DNA from: Euglena gracilis
Lineage: Eukaryota > Euglenida > Euglenophyceae > Euglenales
DNA length: 64,000 bases
Assembly (NCBI GenBank): GCA_039621445.1
Contig: CP154956.1
Coordinates: forward strand, 85,432,474 to 85,496,473
Reading direction: 5' to 3'
Shown here in pieces: positions 49,501-58,741 of this stretch. The stretch's first letter is position 1; each line of letters opens with the position of its first letter. The notes under the pieces were generated by a model that was given only the letters and a program-made list of their open reading frames with translations, made no database searches and was not told where the DNA came from. Both the position numbers and the translations under genes were made by a program.

Positions 49501-52500
49501 GCGCTGAAGGGGGGGTATACAAAGAACGTTAAAGATTACACAAAAAAAATCAGGAATACAAACTTTTCTGAAGCATTGGAACAGGAGCTGACAATAAATA
49601 CTACACATCTGTCTTTTGCAGTGGTTTCTGTTGACGTTGTACTTGCCAAGTTAATATTGTTGTGCCTCAAAACCTCAGGAACATCAAGTGCTGTCCCTCT
49701 GGAAGGCCTGTAGCGAACGACAGATGGGCCCACCAGCAGCCCTCTGCACCACACGCCCGTTGGCCGTCCCATTCCAATCTCCACAGATCACGATGGGGAT
49801 GGTCCCCAGCAGACTTTGGTCGCACTTGGGGAGGTGTACGCACATGCACAGTATGTCCTTCTCAGTGACGGGAACTGAGGCAAAATCCAGAAGATGGACA
49901 TGCACACGTAGAAGCATTACTGCCTTGGCTCGGCACGTTTTTGAAAGCAAGAAAGTCTGCCTTCAAAGTGCCCAAGTTAGTTCACTGGTGTTGGCCAAAG
50001 AGGTTGGCTGCGCTGGAAGAAAAACATCAGAAATATATTTGAACCAGGGCAAAAAATTCAACAGACGGTGCAACACTACCTAGACTTACCCTTCAGGCCA
50101 ATGATTTGCCTCAAGCAAACACACACACACACACACACACGAGCCGAGGAGGGAAGATGGAAAGGGAACCAACGCCTGCCCCCCAGGCCATACTGCTCGA
50201 TATAGCCGCGGAGGGCCGCCAGCATCTTGGCACACTGCCGCAGGCGGATCACGGTGGAGTTCTGGTTGTGGGGGAACATGAGGTGGTGCAGGGCAGCGGG
50301 GGTTGGTGGGTTGGGGGGAGGGGAAAAGGGGCGCCAACCGCCGGATCGGCATCGGAAAACAGCATTTGCACGGCAGATCGAGGGGCAAGTTGTTTCCTCT
50401 GCCCTGTGGGATTTGAGGGCTGTTGGCACACTCGTGTGCACCACGGCTGCCAGGATGCGCAGGTTGCACGCCACGAGCGGTGATTGGTTGGCCTTACCCT
50501 TTCAGGGACATCCCATGCCTTTGGACTGGCTGCATTTGGATTGGGCGTCCCACCAACACCAACGCTAGCTCAGCCGCTGACCGCTTGCCAAACAGGAACC
50601 AACGTCCATCCGACTTCGCCATCAACTTCACTTGTACACCAAAATCAATTTCCCCGAACGACGAGAATGTGGTGGGCCCGCCCACAGTGCAAACACTCGG
50701 ACCTTGAACCGGGTGCGGTTCAGTGCCCCAGAAGCGCAGGGTCTCGAGGAAATCGAGCACCTCATGCCTTCGTGCCAAAGCCAACGGTTCGGGCCCCCTG
50801 GGGCTGAGCCCGGTCCCCCCGGCCACCCTGGGCGGGTGTTGGCCAGCAGCAGCTCGGCCTCCCCCGGCGGCCGCCCGGCGGCCCGCAGGTGGAGGATCTG
50901 CGCCACGCGGTCCCCGCAGTCGTAGAACTGGAAGTTGGACACGTGCAGCACGTCGAAGTCGCGCCGGGGACAGGCGGTTGAGGACGCAGCTGAATGGTCC
51001 TACTGAGTGCCGGAGGAGCTTGGACTTCACATCTTGGACGTTTTTTTCGGCAGTCGTGTTGTTGTGTTGTGTTGTGTTGTGTTGTGTTGTGGTGTGGTGT
51101 GTTGTGGTGTGTTGTGGTGTGTTGTGGTGTGGTGTGTTGTGTTGAGTTATGCGGTGTTTTGTGGGGGGTGGGTGGCTGGGGTGGGGTACACGTGCATGCT
51201 CACACAGATAAAAGGTTTGCTGCCAGGCTCATCATCCACGAAGGGCAATATCAGCTTCAAAAGCTACGCTATGTACTGGCTTGCAACTCGGGTGAGGCCT
51301 GACCCACTGTGCGCAACTTGCCTGCCCGCCTGAGAGGGAGACGGCCGTCAGCAAGCCATCACCGCGGGAATTGGTGCGGGGAGTGATGTGGAGGGCGTAG
51401 CCGGTGGCAGGGGCTGGGCCCTCATACCCCGACCGAGCCTGGCAGGGGAGCGAGGAGGGAAGTTTGCCCCCCAGCCCCAGGGGGAGGGTCCGTCATGGCG
51501 GAGAGCAAACATCTCCAAAGGAGAACATCGGCTGTGGTTCGGCATGCCATGCCGAAGGGTTGGCTGACCCAGGGGGGGGGGGTCCCACTGCTGAGGGGGT
51601 CGGCACCGGGGGGATGCTGAAACTCTGGAGGGACAATCATCAATCATCTGGAATCTCATATGACCTCATACCTTCCTCGACCCTCCCCCCCCTGTGCTAT
51701 TCAACCCCCCTGATTATTGACCCCCTGGGCTGTTGGGCCCAACTTGACCCCACGAAATTTTGGGTTTTTAGGTTCAAGAATGCATTACGAGGAGTGCTTT
51801 CCCAGCAATATCTGCCCATAAATGATGACTCACAATCAAATGAACACACTTCTGATGAGGTAGTTACGGACCAGGATGTTTTTGGATGATTCATCCAGTT
51901 ATGTGGGATGAGTCCAAGTATGGGAAAGGGACCCTCCTGGGCTGTTGGGCCCAACTCGACTGCCCCCCAAGTTGACCCCCTCCTCTGTTGAGCCCTGGGT
52001 CAATGAAACCCAGGGCAATCCTTTAGCAAATAAAAAAACCCCCACCCAATACATTCAATGCAAAATCCAAAAGAAAATTGGACGAAAAAATGGCCACATT
52101 TTGGCAAAAATGGTCGACTTTTGGGGGAAAATGATCTGTGGTATCTTTGCACCAACAACCTTCCACCCAAAAACGTCAAAAACGCGTTTTTGGCGTTTTT
52201 TTTTTGTGTTTTTAATTTTTTCCCCCATTTAATCCCCGGATCGGCTGTTGGCCGTCCCTTAGTCCTACAAAATAAGGTAAGGACGGTCCCTCAGGAGTGG
52301 TCTTTATTGGAGAAAAAGAATCCGGAACTGGACATTTGTTATCCGACCCACCTGCAAGTAATAACGAAGAAGCCACCCATATCCGGACATCCAGCACCCC
52401 CCCCACCCACACGACACACGGCACCGCCCCGCCGCTCTGTGCGCCAAACGACCGCGGCACAGGGTGCCCCCTGCCAACCCCCTGGCCAGCGGGCTCCAGG

Positions 52501-54045
52501 GCTGAGCGGTACAGCGCCAGCAGCGCCTCGCTGAACACCCAGAACTCCTGCAGGCACGCCACGGACGGGTTGCCGGCCGGCTGCTGTGTCACAGTAACCC
52601 GGGAGGCGCTATAGTGTGCTGGCCTACCCGTGGCAGCCAGCCCCTGGGAGGGACCTCGCTGACGCAGAAGCCGGGTTGCTGGCCAGCAGCCGCTGCACCA
52701 CGCGGCAGTTGCGGGGCAGGTACTCTGCCTGGCAGTCCGCCTCCCGCCGCCCGCAGGACGCTGCGCCGGGACGCCGTTTTTCGGCTCGATTTGCCAAAAA
52801 CAGGGGGGGGGGCAGGGTCCAGCTATGAATGGGTGGGTGGTGGGTTCCTCTCCCGCCTGGTCTCATTTGAGGGGAGTCCCGGTGGCTCTCTGCAAATGCA
52901 GGGGACAACTCCGGGTCACCAACCTTCAAAAAAGTGTCAGGCACGGTGGCTCTGAAATTCAGCACATACAAACTGCGTCCGACGCGGGGGATGTGTTCCA
53001 CTGGGGAACACCGTGTTGGCCAAAGCAGACTGTTTGAGCTTTGGAACCAAATATCCAGAAAAAGGTTGAATTTCAAAAACGGCAGAAGAATGGTGGTGAA
53101 GATACCTCCACATTGGACAACCAGCTCCGGTTTTCGGCTTAAGGCCGGAAGGGACCTGCCCCCTGATGCATTCGCCCCAACCGAGGCATTTATTTGGATG
53201 GAAGGGAGGCGCGCACCTCCCATCCACCCAACCAACCACTAGGAATATTGCACTTGCTGACACTTCAAAGCTCAGGGGCAGAGACACTTCAATGGTTGGT
53301 GGGGCTCCAGTCTAACCCGTTTCTCTCTTTTTTTTCCAGCCAGGGAGAAAAAAATCGTCCTGAAAATTCATCGACCTGAAATTGACCCACTTTTGTCTTC
53401 TTCCTCGGGGGCCCCCAAATATTATGTCTGGATACAAATATACTTGTTGGTTATAATCTGGTGTACATCCATGTTAACCCCCCCAATTAGAAGCCCCCCC
53501 CCCAAATAACAACCCCCCCCCCCCAAATAGAAGCCCCCCCCCCCAGGTTTCCCGCCAAAAATCCAAATAACAGCCCCCCCCCCCCCCGGCGAAGCCGGGG
53601 GGAAATTTGACGAAAAAATTTCCGGAAAATGGTGAAAACCTCGGAAATTCTCCACAAAAAAACGTCGACATTGGGAACAAACGTGATATCTAGTATCCTT
53701 GAAACATGGCCTATCCACCCAAAAACTAGAATAAATGCGTCTTGCAATTTTTTAAACTTGGACCCCGTTCGATCCCTGGATCGACCGCTGGCCGAAGTTT
53801 TTCCTTTAGACAAAGGGTACCCAATTAGAAGCCCCCCCCCCCTCGGGTTTTCCGCAGAGTGACCGAATAGTAGCCCGGGGGGCTTCTAATTGGGGGGGGG
53901 TTTATTTCCGCATACATCGAGGACTGCAATTGAACTTACATGATCATACTTTTCTGTAAATTGATATGTGCAACATTTGTGGGGATTGTGTCTGATGCGC
54001 TTGCATTCCTGGGTGGCCATCATCAAGACGCTTGTGGATGGGGGC
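43287..54045 (-). CDS. Calcium-binding EEP (endonuclease/exonuclease/phosphatase) family protein, At1g02270-like, 5' partial
   Basis: Metal-dependent EEP-fold hydrolase with an EF-hand, as in the uncharacterised plant protein At1g02270; substrate unknown. Exons: 54015-54045, 52678-52748, 52488-52571, 51336-51402, 50834-50965, 50182-50284, 49750-49804, 47425-47502, 46692-46811, ~46263-46377, ~44415-44584, 43287-43418. Seen in order: APIHKRLDDG; LPRNCRVVQRLL; SVACLQEFW (metal-binding Glu); PRTNSRGDGLLTAV; CGDRVAQILHL; ANTHLMFPHN (His); IPIVICGDWNG (catalytic Asp/Asn); SQGFVSVYDELHG; VGVDCIWLLNPS (Asp); an EF-hand-like segment SYTDFAEGIVRLGLT; EF-hand loop DRDGDGRLTAVD; C-terminal ISDHAPLAALF (Asp-His) and stop. 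About 386 residues are recovered; the first exon with the expected TFN motif was not found. Eight introns are nonconventional. Joins at 46.26/44.58 kb and 44.41/43.42 kb are unresolved. It lies 1.7 kb upstream of DRC3 on the same strand; I see no functional link. Confidence 0.88.
44388..44414. repeat. Perfect 12-bp palindrome with 3-nt loop beside an exon border
   Basis: GTCACTTAGCCA and TGGCTAAGTGAC flank CTC. On the minus strand it begins directly after the EF-hand exon (44415), so the next EEP intron would open with a 12-bp hairpin. Confidence 0.85.
44627..45286. mobile_element. Decayed CAGGGGTTTTTT-family element hosting a nested insertion
   Basis: Left CATTTTTTCTTAAAGACC, inverse of right CAGGTGTTTTTTTAGTTG. 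Flanks GCGAGGAC and GTGGGGAT match 5/8; all three differences are transitions. Starts 42 bp from the EF-hand exon of the EEP gene. Confidence 0.7.
44672..45083. mobile_element. Nested TIR element (CAGGGTTCGATATAAGGAG), 412 bp
   Basis: The 19-bp TIR CAGGGTTCGATATAAGGAG is identical at both ends. Flanks GGGGGGCC and GGGGGCCC (7/8). Intact ends inside an older, decayed element. Contains a GGCGCAAAGCGCC stem. Confidence 0.88.
45540..45995. repeat. Poly-C hairpin repeat, word AAATAAGGCC
   Basis: A diverged relative of 5059-5516, with AAAAATAAG-CCCCC modules and a closing TTTTATTTTGGGGGGG. Confidence 0.6.
46378..46691 (-). other. Nonconventional intron, EEP gene, 314 bp
   Basis: Starts GAA then CAGGGCTGGGCAACC; the inverse of the 3' end is CAGAGTTGGGCGAGC (11/15). 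The 3/5 cut joins TTQLISQ to EGLRDQAAV in frame. The intron carries the (CA)n tract at 46470-46550. Confidence 0.75.
46470..46550. repeat. (CA)n in an EEP intron
   Basis: About 35 CA units, then CCCA/CGCA variants to about 46620. Confidence 0.95.
46812..47424 (-). other. Intron of uncertain type, EEP gene
   Basis: A GTGACT...CACAAG solution is in frame (TRW joined to GKTVGVD) but drops several residues conserved in the family. Part of it (47159-47312) is a poly-C repeat with the word GTCCAACGACC. Confidence 0.45.
47159..47312. repeat. Poly-C hairpin repeat, word GTCCAACGACC
   Basis: Left TACCTCCCCCCCCCCTTG then TCCAACGACC; right GGTCGTTGGACAAGGGGGGG then TATA. Shares its word with 39338-39765. 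Confidence 0.65.
47503..49749 (-). other. Nonconventional intron, EEP gene, 2247 bp
   Basis: Terminal repeats CAGAGGGCTGCT and CAGGGGACTCCT (9/12). The 3/5 cut joins TANGRV to ARFMQSQGF in frame, the same spacing as the plant homologue. It contains a separate CAGGGG element (47568-47845) and no supported exon. Confidence 0.75.
47568..47845. mobile_element. TIR element (CAGGGGTTTTTT family), 278 bp, TSD 7/8
   Basis: Left CAGGGGTTTTTTTAAGACC, right ...CTAAAAAAAACCCTG. Flanks GTTGGGGT and CTTGGGGT. Its interior is closely similar to 9126-9432, including the GGTGCCTGTGGCGCC stem. It sits inside the large EEP intron. Confidence 0.9.
49805..50181 (-). other. Nonconventional intron, EEP gene, 377 bp
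   Basis: Terminal repeats CAGGCGTTGGT and CAGACTTTGGT (9 of 11). Direct repeats CTGGGGGG and CTGGGGAC (6/8). The 3/5 cut joins EQYGLG to TIPIVICGDWN in frame. Confidence 0.85.
50285..50833 (-). other. Near-rule nonconventional intron, EEP gene
   Basis: Starts GCC then CAGGG and ends CCCTG then CACC. The only join giving the conserved NTHLMF uses 3 nt before CAG and 4 nt after CTG, one base short of the usual 5. Confidence 0.65.
50966..51335 (-). other. Nonconventional intron, EEP gene, 370 bp
   Basis: Terminal repeats begin CAGGCGG at both ends (7 identical). The 3/5 cut joins GLLTAVS to RRDFDVLHV in frame and gives exactly the residue spacing of At1g02270 between LLTA and GDRV (19 residues). 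Confidence 0.85.
51055..51150. repeat. (GTGTT)n / (GTGGT)n tract in an EEP intron
   Basis: Same unit as the tract at 2.8-3.15 kb, here in a nonconventional intron. Confidence 0.9.
51403..52487 (-). other. Nonconventional intron, EEP gene
   Basis: Starts GGC then CAGGGGGTTGG and ends GGGCCCAGCCCCTG then CCACC. Terminal repeats both begin CAGGGG. Direct repeats CCGCTGGC and CCACCGGC agree at 6/8. The 3/5 cut joins ALEPA to GYALHITPRT in frame. Confidence 0.85.
52572..52677 (-). other. Nonconventional intron, EEP gene, 106 bp
   Basis: The ends are CCGGCTTCTGCG and the inverse of CCGGCTGCTGTG (10/12 complementary). They lie inside 8-bp direct repeats CCAGCAAC and CCGGCAAC (7/8). Cutting 3 nt and 5 nt outside the terminal repeats joins LLAS to NPSVACLQEF in frame and leaves one repeat copy. 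No GT-AG solution. Confidence 0.85.
52749..54014 (-). other. Nonconventional intron, EEP gene, exons 1-2 found
   Basis: The intron starts ACC then CAGGAATG and ends with CTG then CGGGC. Cutting 3 nt before CAG and 5 nt after CTG joins the codons for HKRLDDG to RREADCQAEY in frame, matching the family. GT-AG would not do so. This rule confirmed the 31-bp upstream exon. Confidence 0.7.
53477..53907. repeat. Poly-C hairpin repeat, words AATTAGAAG and AAATAACAG
   Basis: Left TTAACCCCCCCAATTAGAAG, right inverse of the same word (CTTCTAATTGGGGGGGGTTT). Confidence 0.7.
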
Positions 54046-54091
54046 AAGACCAGGACGACGCTGCGAATGCTGAATCATGATATGACCGAAC

Positions 54092-54417
54092 CATACCATT
54101 TTTTACCGACCCTCGGGGGGGGGGGTCACTCAACTTTTCGCAAAAACAGTCAGTCACTTTTTTTTTGGAAACCAGTCAGTCACTACCCCCCCCCCCTTGG
54201 GGGGGTCAGCCACTCTGGAAAGGAAATTTGACCAAAAAACATGAAAAAAGGTCAAAAAATTCCCGCCGCCTTCGGCGCTGGGTCACTTTTGTGGTTTTTG
54301 CCGACCCCCCGGGGGGGGGGTCCGGGCCAAAAACCAGTCAGTCTCTCTAAAAAAACCAGTCACCCACAACCCCCCCCCCCCCAGTGGGGGGTCGGCCAGT
54401 GACTAAGTGATTGTATG
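54092..54417. mobile_element. TIR element (CATACAATTGCTTA family), 326 bp, TSD 7/8
   Basis: TIRs CATACCATTTTTTACC and inverse CATACAATCACTTAGTC. Flanked by GACCGAAC (54084-54091) and GACCGAGC (54418-54425). Shares the CCAGTCAGTCAC interior with 34225-34583. Lies just upstream of the 31-bp EEP exon. Confidence 0.85.
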
Positions 54418-55027
54418 GACCGAGCATTGGGAGTTTCCACAAATTCCTTTCCTCCAGTTGTAACCTCCCCGGGGCCAACAAAACTGGGCCGCAAAAAAAC
54501 TGCCGCTAACCAAAACTGAGGACAGAAATGATGAAAAAGCGCTGATCACAGTGCGAGGAATTGCAAACACAAGCCTGTCTCTGGTTGGACAGGAAGAGCA
54601 TATCTGCAAATTCCTCCAGGCTTCATGACAATTGCCCTTACCAAACCGGATCCAAATAACCCCTCCCCCCTGAGTCAGGAGATACTAAAATGTGCAGCTA
54701 GCGAGAGAAATGATGATACACAATATTCTGATGCAATTCACATCATAAATGAAAAGTATGTGAAGACAATGGAGTTTGTGTTATTGGTAAACCTTTATGA
54801 CAAAGGGAACCACTCCAACAACTTGAATGTGCAGCCCTGTGCGTGGATGTTAAGCGTCATTAATGAGAACTGAGACGGCTGCAGCGACCATTGAGGAAAT
54901 GGGTCAGCGCTATCATCAAATCCAGGGGACAACAGCTTCCCACCCAGGAATGCATCAGCTTGGTATTTGGAGGCACATGAAATTCCGTGCATGTGTGCGC
55001 ACACAGACAACACACATACATACGCAC

Positions 55028-55079
55028 CGGAACACACACACACACACACCAAATACACACATAGACACACACACACAAA

Positions 55080-55112
<33 letters not shown>
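55028..55112. repeat. (CA)n and (GA)n tract
   Basis: Interrupted CA units followed by GAGAGATAGA and GA dinucleotides. Confidence 0.9.
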
Positions 55113-55444
55113 AACCTGCATAAAGCACAACCCCTAAGAAAACGACTCTTGTCGTTATTCACTCACTTGAAGGCTGAGAAGACCCTCTGTTGTTCAGACT
55201 GTGGCTTTCCAACGTTTGAAAGAAAACATCATTCCTGAAGATGTGATGGAAAAATGAAAACTGAGACTTCTGGACGAACTGAAGGGCAAACTTCTTTTCT
55301 GGTCCGGTCACCGATCCGCCCTTCGCCAATCCCCATCGGCGTCCCCTGCCAGTTGCTGTTGCCGGGAAACGCCAAACAGACATTGCAGCCATCCGACGAG
55401 TCCTGCTCTGCCACACTCGACTTCCTTGGCCGGCCCACCAGGAC

Positions 55445-55936
55445 AAGGGGCTTTCTTAACCCCCCCCAGGTGGGGCTGGTTGGAAAAAGGTGTTGGCTGG
55501 ACCCCCCCCCCCCCCGGGTGGGTTCCAGGGGTGCGGGCGGGGGTGTGGGGGTCCGGCTGGTTGGCAGCTGTACCCGGCTGATACCAAAAACTGGTAACAA
55601 AAAGCCAAAAACCCCTTGAGTTGATGCTTCTCAGCCACAACTTGGAGGCAAAATCCCCCAAAAAACAACAAACTCTCGAAAACACCACTTTTGGCAATCT
55701 TTGACCCCTTTTTTATGCTCAGCCCGGCTGTGACGGGTTGGTCCCACCTTTCTTATTTTTTAGATTTTAGATATTTATAGATTATTTATAGACCATAGAT
55801 ATTTATTTTAGACTTTATTATTATTTCAGAGGGTCCGCAGCCCAGCTGGGAGCTGCTGGCTGGAAAAAGTTGCTGGCTGGCTGGACCCCCCCTCCCCTCC
55901 CAGGGGTTGGGTCCCTCCGGCTTAAGAAACCCCCTG
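55445..55936. mobile_element. TIR element (CAGGGGNTTTCTTAA family), 492 bp, TSD 7/8
   Basis: Left AAGGGGCTTTCTTAAC (first base changed from C), inverse of right CAGGGGGTTTCTTAAGC. Flanked by ACCAGGAC and ACCAAGAC. Confidence 0.8.
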
Positions 55937-56763
55937 ACCAAGACAAGCCCCCGCTCTTCGATGGCCCTGTCGTCCATGGCTGGGGTGGGGTCCGTGGTCG
56001 AGGGCAGGGCCATCCAAAGAACAGTAGAACATCTCACACTTGTAGGGATAACCCGGGGAAAAGGCTCACGCCTTCGCCAAACAGCCCCATATATTCTCGG
56101 ACTGAAAACAGGCATCAAATATTCCGAGACCCGTGAAGGAAAAGATTGCAACAAAATGTTTCACATCCTCAACATGTTCTGTGTTGTTGTTGATGATGGT
56201 GCCACCCTAAATTAAAAAAATTGCCATGCTGCTTTTGTGGGACAAAACGTCCTGGCCCCCCTCGATTTCCCTGCCAACAGCCACCCTTGAAGGGGCCCTG
56301 GGCACAGCCCCACACGCCAGGAGGTGGACGGCGGGGGCCGGCGAGCCTGACCAGTGACAGAGGCGGGCCAGGGGAGGGTCGGAAGTTGTTTATCGGTTAT
56401 TTGGTAAAAATGGGGAAATGACCCCCCCCCCGGCAGCCGGGTGATCCTGTGGTCCCCAACGGCCGGCATCGCCTCACGCCCCTGCCTACGGTTCCTGTTC
56501 CCCCCTCCCCTCCCTTCCCCTCGGGGGGGGGAGGGGGTTCGGTCACTCCAGCCGGGGTAGTCTGGAGCCCAAAGCAGTCGGTCAGTATGGGGAAACCCCG
56601 GTCTTTAGTTTCGTTCAACAGGGACTAGGCCTACCCCAAACCATCGTCAGCCTGATTTCGCACAATCGGTCCAACATTCCACACCTGCAAACAGACACCA
56701 ATGTGGGTGTAAAGAATTGCAGGCAACCATCCAAGAGCAACACTTTTGGGCTGGATCTGGGAC

Positions 56764-56861
56764 GCAGAGACGGCAGAGCCTCTGGTGGGGGCCCAGCCCA
56801 CAGCCCCGCGGCGAGGCCCACCAGCGCCACCGCGCCGACGAGGCAGGCCGCAGTGGGGGCA
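56764..56861 (-). CDS. Candidate exon encoding a transmembrane helix
   Basis: Acceptor GCCCCACAG and donor GTCCCA enclose 98 bp reading APTAACLVGAVALVGLAAGL then WAGPPPEALPSL, i.e. a strongly hydrophobic helix with a proline-rich flank. Upstream of the EEP gene on the same strand. It could belong to an unseen N-terminal part of that gene or to a separate gene. Confidence 0.35.
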
Positions 56862-57162
56862 CTGTGGGGCGAGGCAAGGTGGCTGCGGGTCGACGCGTGC
56901 CGGGCGCCGTCGGCAGGGCCTGGATGGGAAGCCTTCGAGGCACCGCCTCCCGGGGGGGGGGGGGGGGGGACTGTGTGCTTTGAGTACCCATTCCGTGGTT
57001 GGACTGGACTTCTCCGCCAGGACAGTGAGCATTGGGTTGCTTGGGTTTGAGAGACCTATTCGCTAACCAGACGAAATACCTGCAAAGATTTGGTGTCAGG
57101 CTTGATTCTGGAAATGGTCTGTGTTTTGCTGTTTCCTTGCACCGTTTGTTTGTGCCTTTGGG

Positions 57163-57357
57163 TAAACCCCCCCCAAATAACACCCCCCCCCCCTGGTGTG
57201 TTATTTGAGCACCCGAGCTGGGGCCCCGGGGGGGTGTTATTTGGGGGGGGGGGTTATTTTTACATGGAAAACCAAAGGAAAACAGGGGGGGGGTGTCATT
57301 TGGGCGCTCGACAGGGGGGGGGTGTTATTTGGGGCGGCGTGTTATTTGGGAGGGGGG
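57163..57357. repeat. Poly-C hairpin repeat, word AAATAACACC
   Basis: Left GTAAACCCCCCCCAAATAAC, right GTTATTTGGGAGGGGGGTTT, with GGTGTTATTTGGG modules between. Confidence 0.7.
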
Positions 57358-58426
57358 TTTACTACCTACCCCCTGGCATGAAAAAAATTGTTTCCAGAAT
57401 TTTTTTTCAAAACATAAAACGCTGCGCACAAAAAACCAAAAGGTGATCTTGGCCAAAAAGCAATCTTGGGAATCAACAAAAATGCATATTTTCCAACCTC
57501 AATCAATGGGGTTGGGGTGGTCTGCCACCCCACCATGTCGGTCTTTCTCCCATTCATCCCTGGGCTTTGGGCAGGACTGCACCCGCCATTGGGGCCCATT
57601 CGGTGCCAAGAAGGCGGTCGGTAGACAGCTGCTGGAGGCGAAGGGCAGGCGGGCGCAGTCGGACCGCGGTGGGAGATGGCAGCTGGAACGCGGCGGGAGA
57701 GGGGGAAATACTGGCAAGCCCATCACATCACACCAGGTGTCGTCTTACAAAAGACATTCCAAAAGTTTTTTGTCTATAATACATGTAAAACATGTAAAAA
57801 ACAAAACGTATATAATACAAAGACAGACACTACAACGTTTCTGTCGGTGAGCGCCTTCGAGGAGCGAATGCAGACCACACCGAAACACATGGGGACCAGA
57901 CCCGGAAAATTATTAATTTTTTTTATTGTATGGCATGGGCATAGGTCTCTTCCTTCTCCCCTATTCAAAGTGCTCCTTGGGTGAGAGGGTAGAGGCAGGG
58001 CTGTATGGCAGGGCTGGTGGGGGTGGAGGGGTGTACCACCCACCATAGCACTTTGCAAGGGAACGAAAGAAAAGTTTGACCTAAAATTGGCGCCTCTGGG
58101 AAAACAAGAAGGGGTGGGGGGGAGAGGGGTTGACCCCCCCCCCCAGGGTTCTCCCTCCCCTCCCCCAGGGTTCCAGGATTCCTGTGGCATGGGGCCATTG
58201 AGGTTGCTGGATTCCAGGGCAACACCCACCGCTCCACGAGCTCCACGGCACAGGTGTTCTTCGGAGGCAAGTGCGAGGAATTGCCGAGCAGGCAAACAAG
58301 ACTCTGCGCACTAACCACCCCAGGGATTGGGCCCCGGGAGGCAACCTTTCCGAGGCGGGACAATATGGGCGCGTCAAATTTGCCATCGGAGTCTTGACGC
58401 GCTGGCATGGCATGGGTTTTCTTTAC

Positions 58427-58539
58427 CCCCGCGAAGAGCTGCCGTGCTCTATGCCCCCGCTCAGCCACGCCACAAGCCCCCCGAGCAGCACCGCCGCCAC
58501 CGTGCACCCCAACGTTGGGGGACGACGGCCGCGGGCCAT
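58427..58539 (-). CDS. Candidate first exon with signal anchor
   Basis: ATG at 58539 opens MARGRRPPTLGCTVAAVLLG then GLVAWLSGGIEHGSSSRG, an Arg-rich N-terminus followed by a hydrophobic helix (type II anchor or signal peptide). A good donor GTAAAGAA follows at 58426. The downstream exons are not identified. Confidence 0.35.
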
Positions 58540-58741
58540 GCGATGGGGTGGGCGGGGGACCGGCGCCCCACCCCGCCCCCCGCCGTGGGGGAGGTCGGGC
58601 CGGACGGAAGGTGGCGAGACCTGAGGGCCCAGCAAACAAGGTGACAGAGAAACGAGCCGGGGGGCCTTCAAAGGAATGCCGCCCAAAAGGAGTGCCGGCT
58701 GCCCGTAGCACTGTCTCCACTGACCTGGTCAACAACATACC

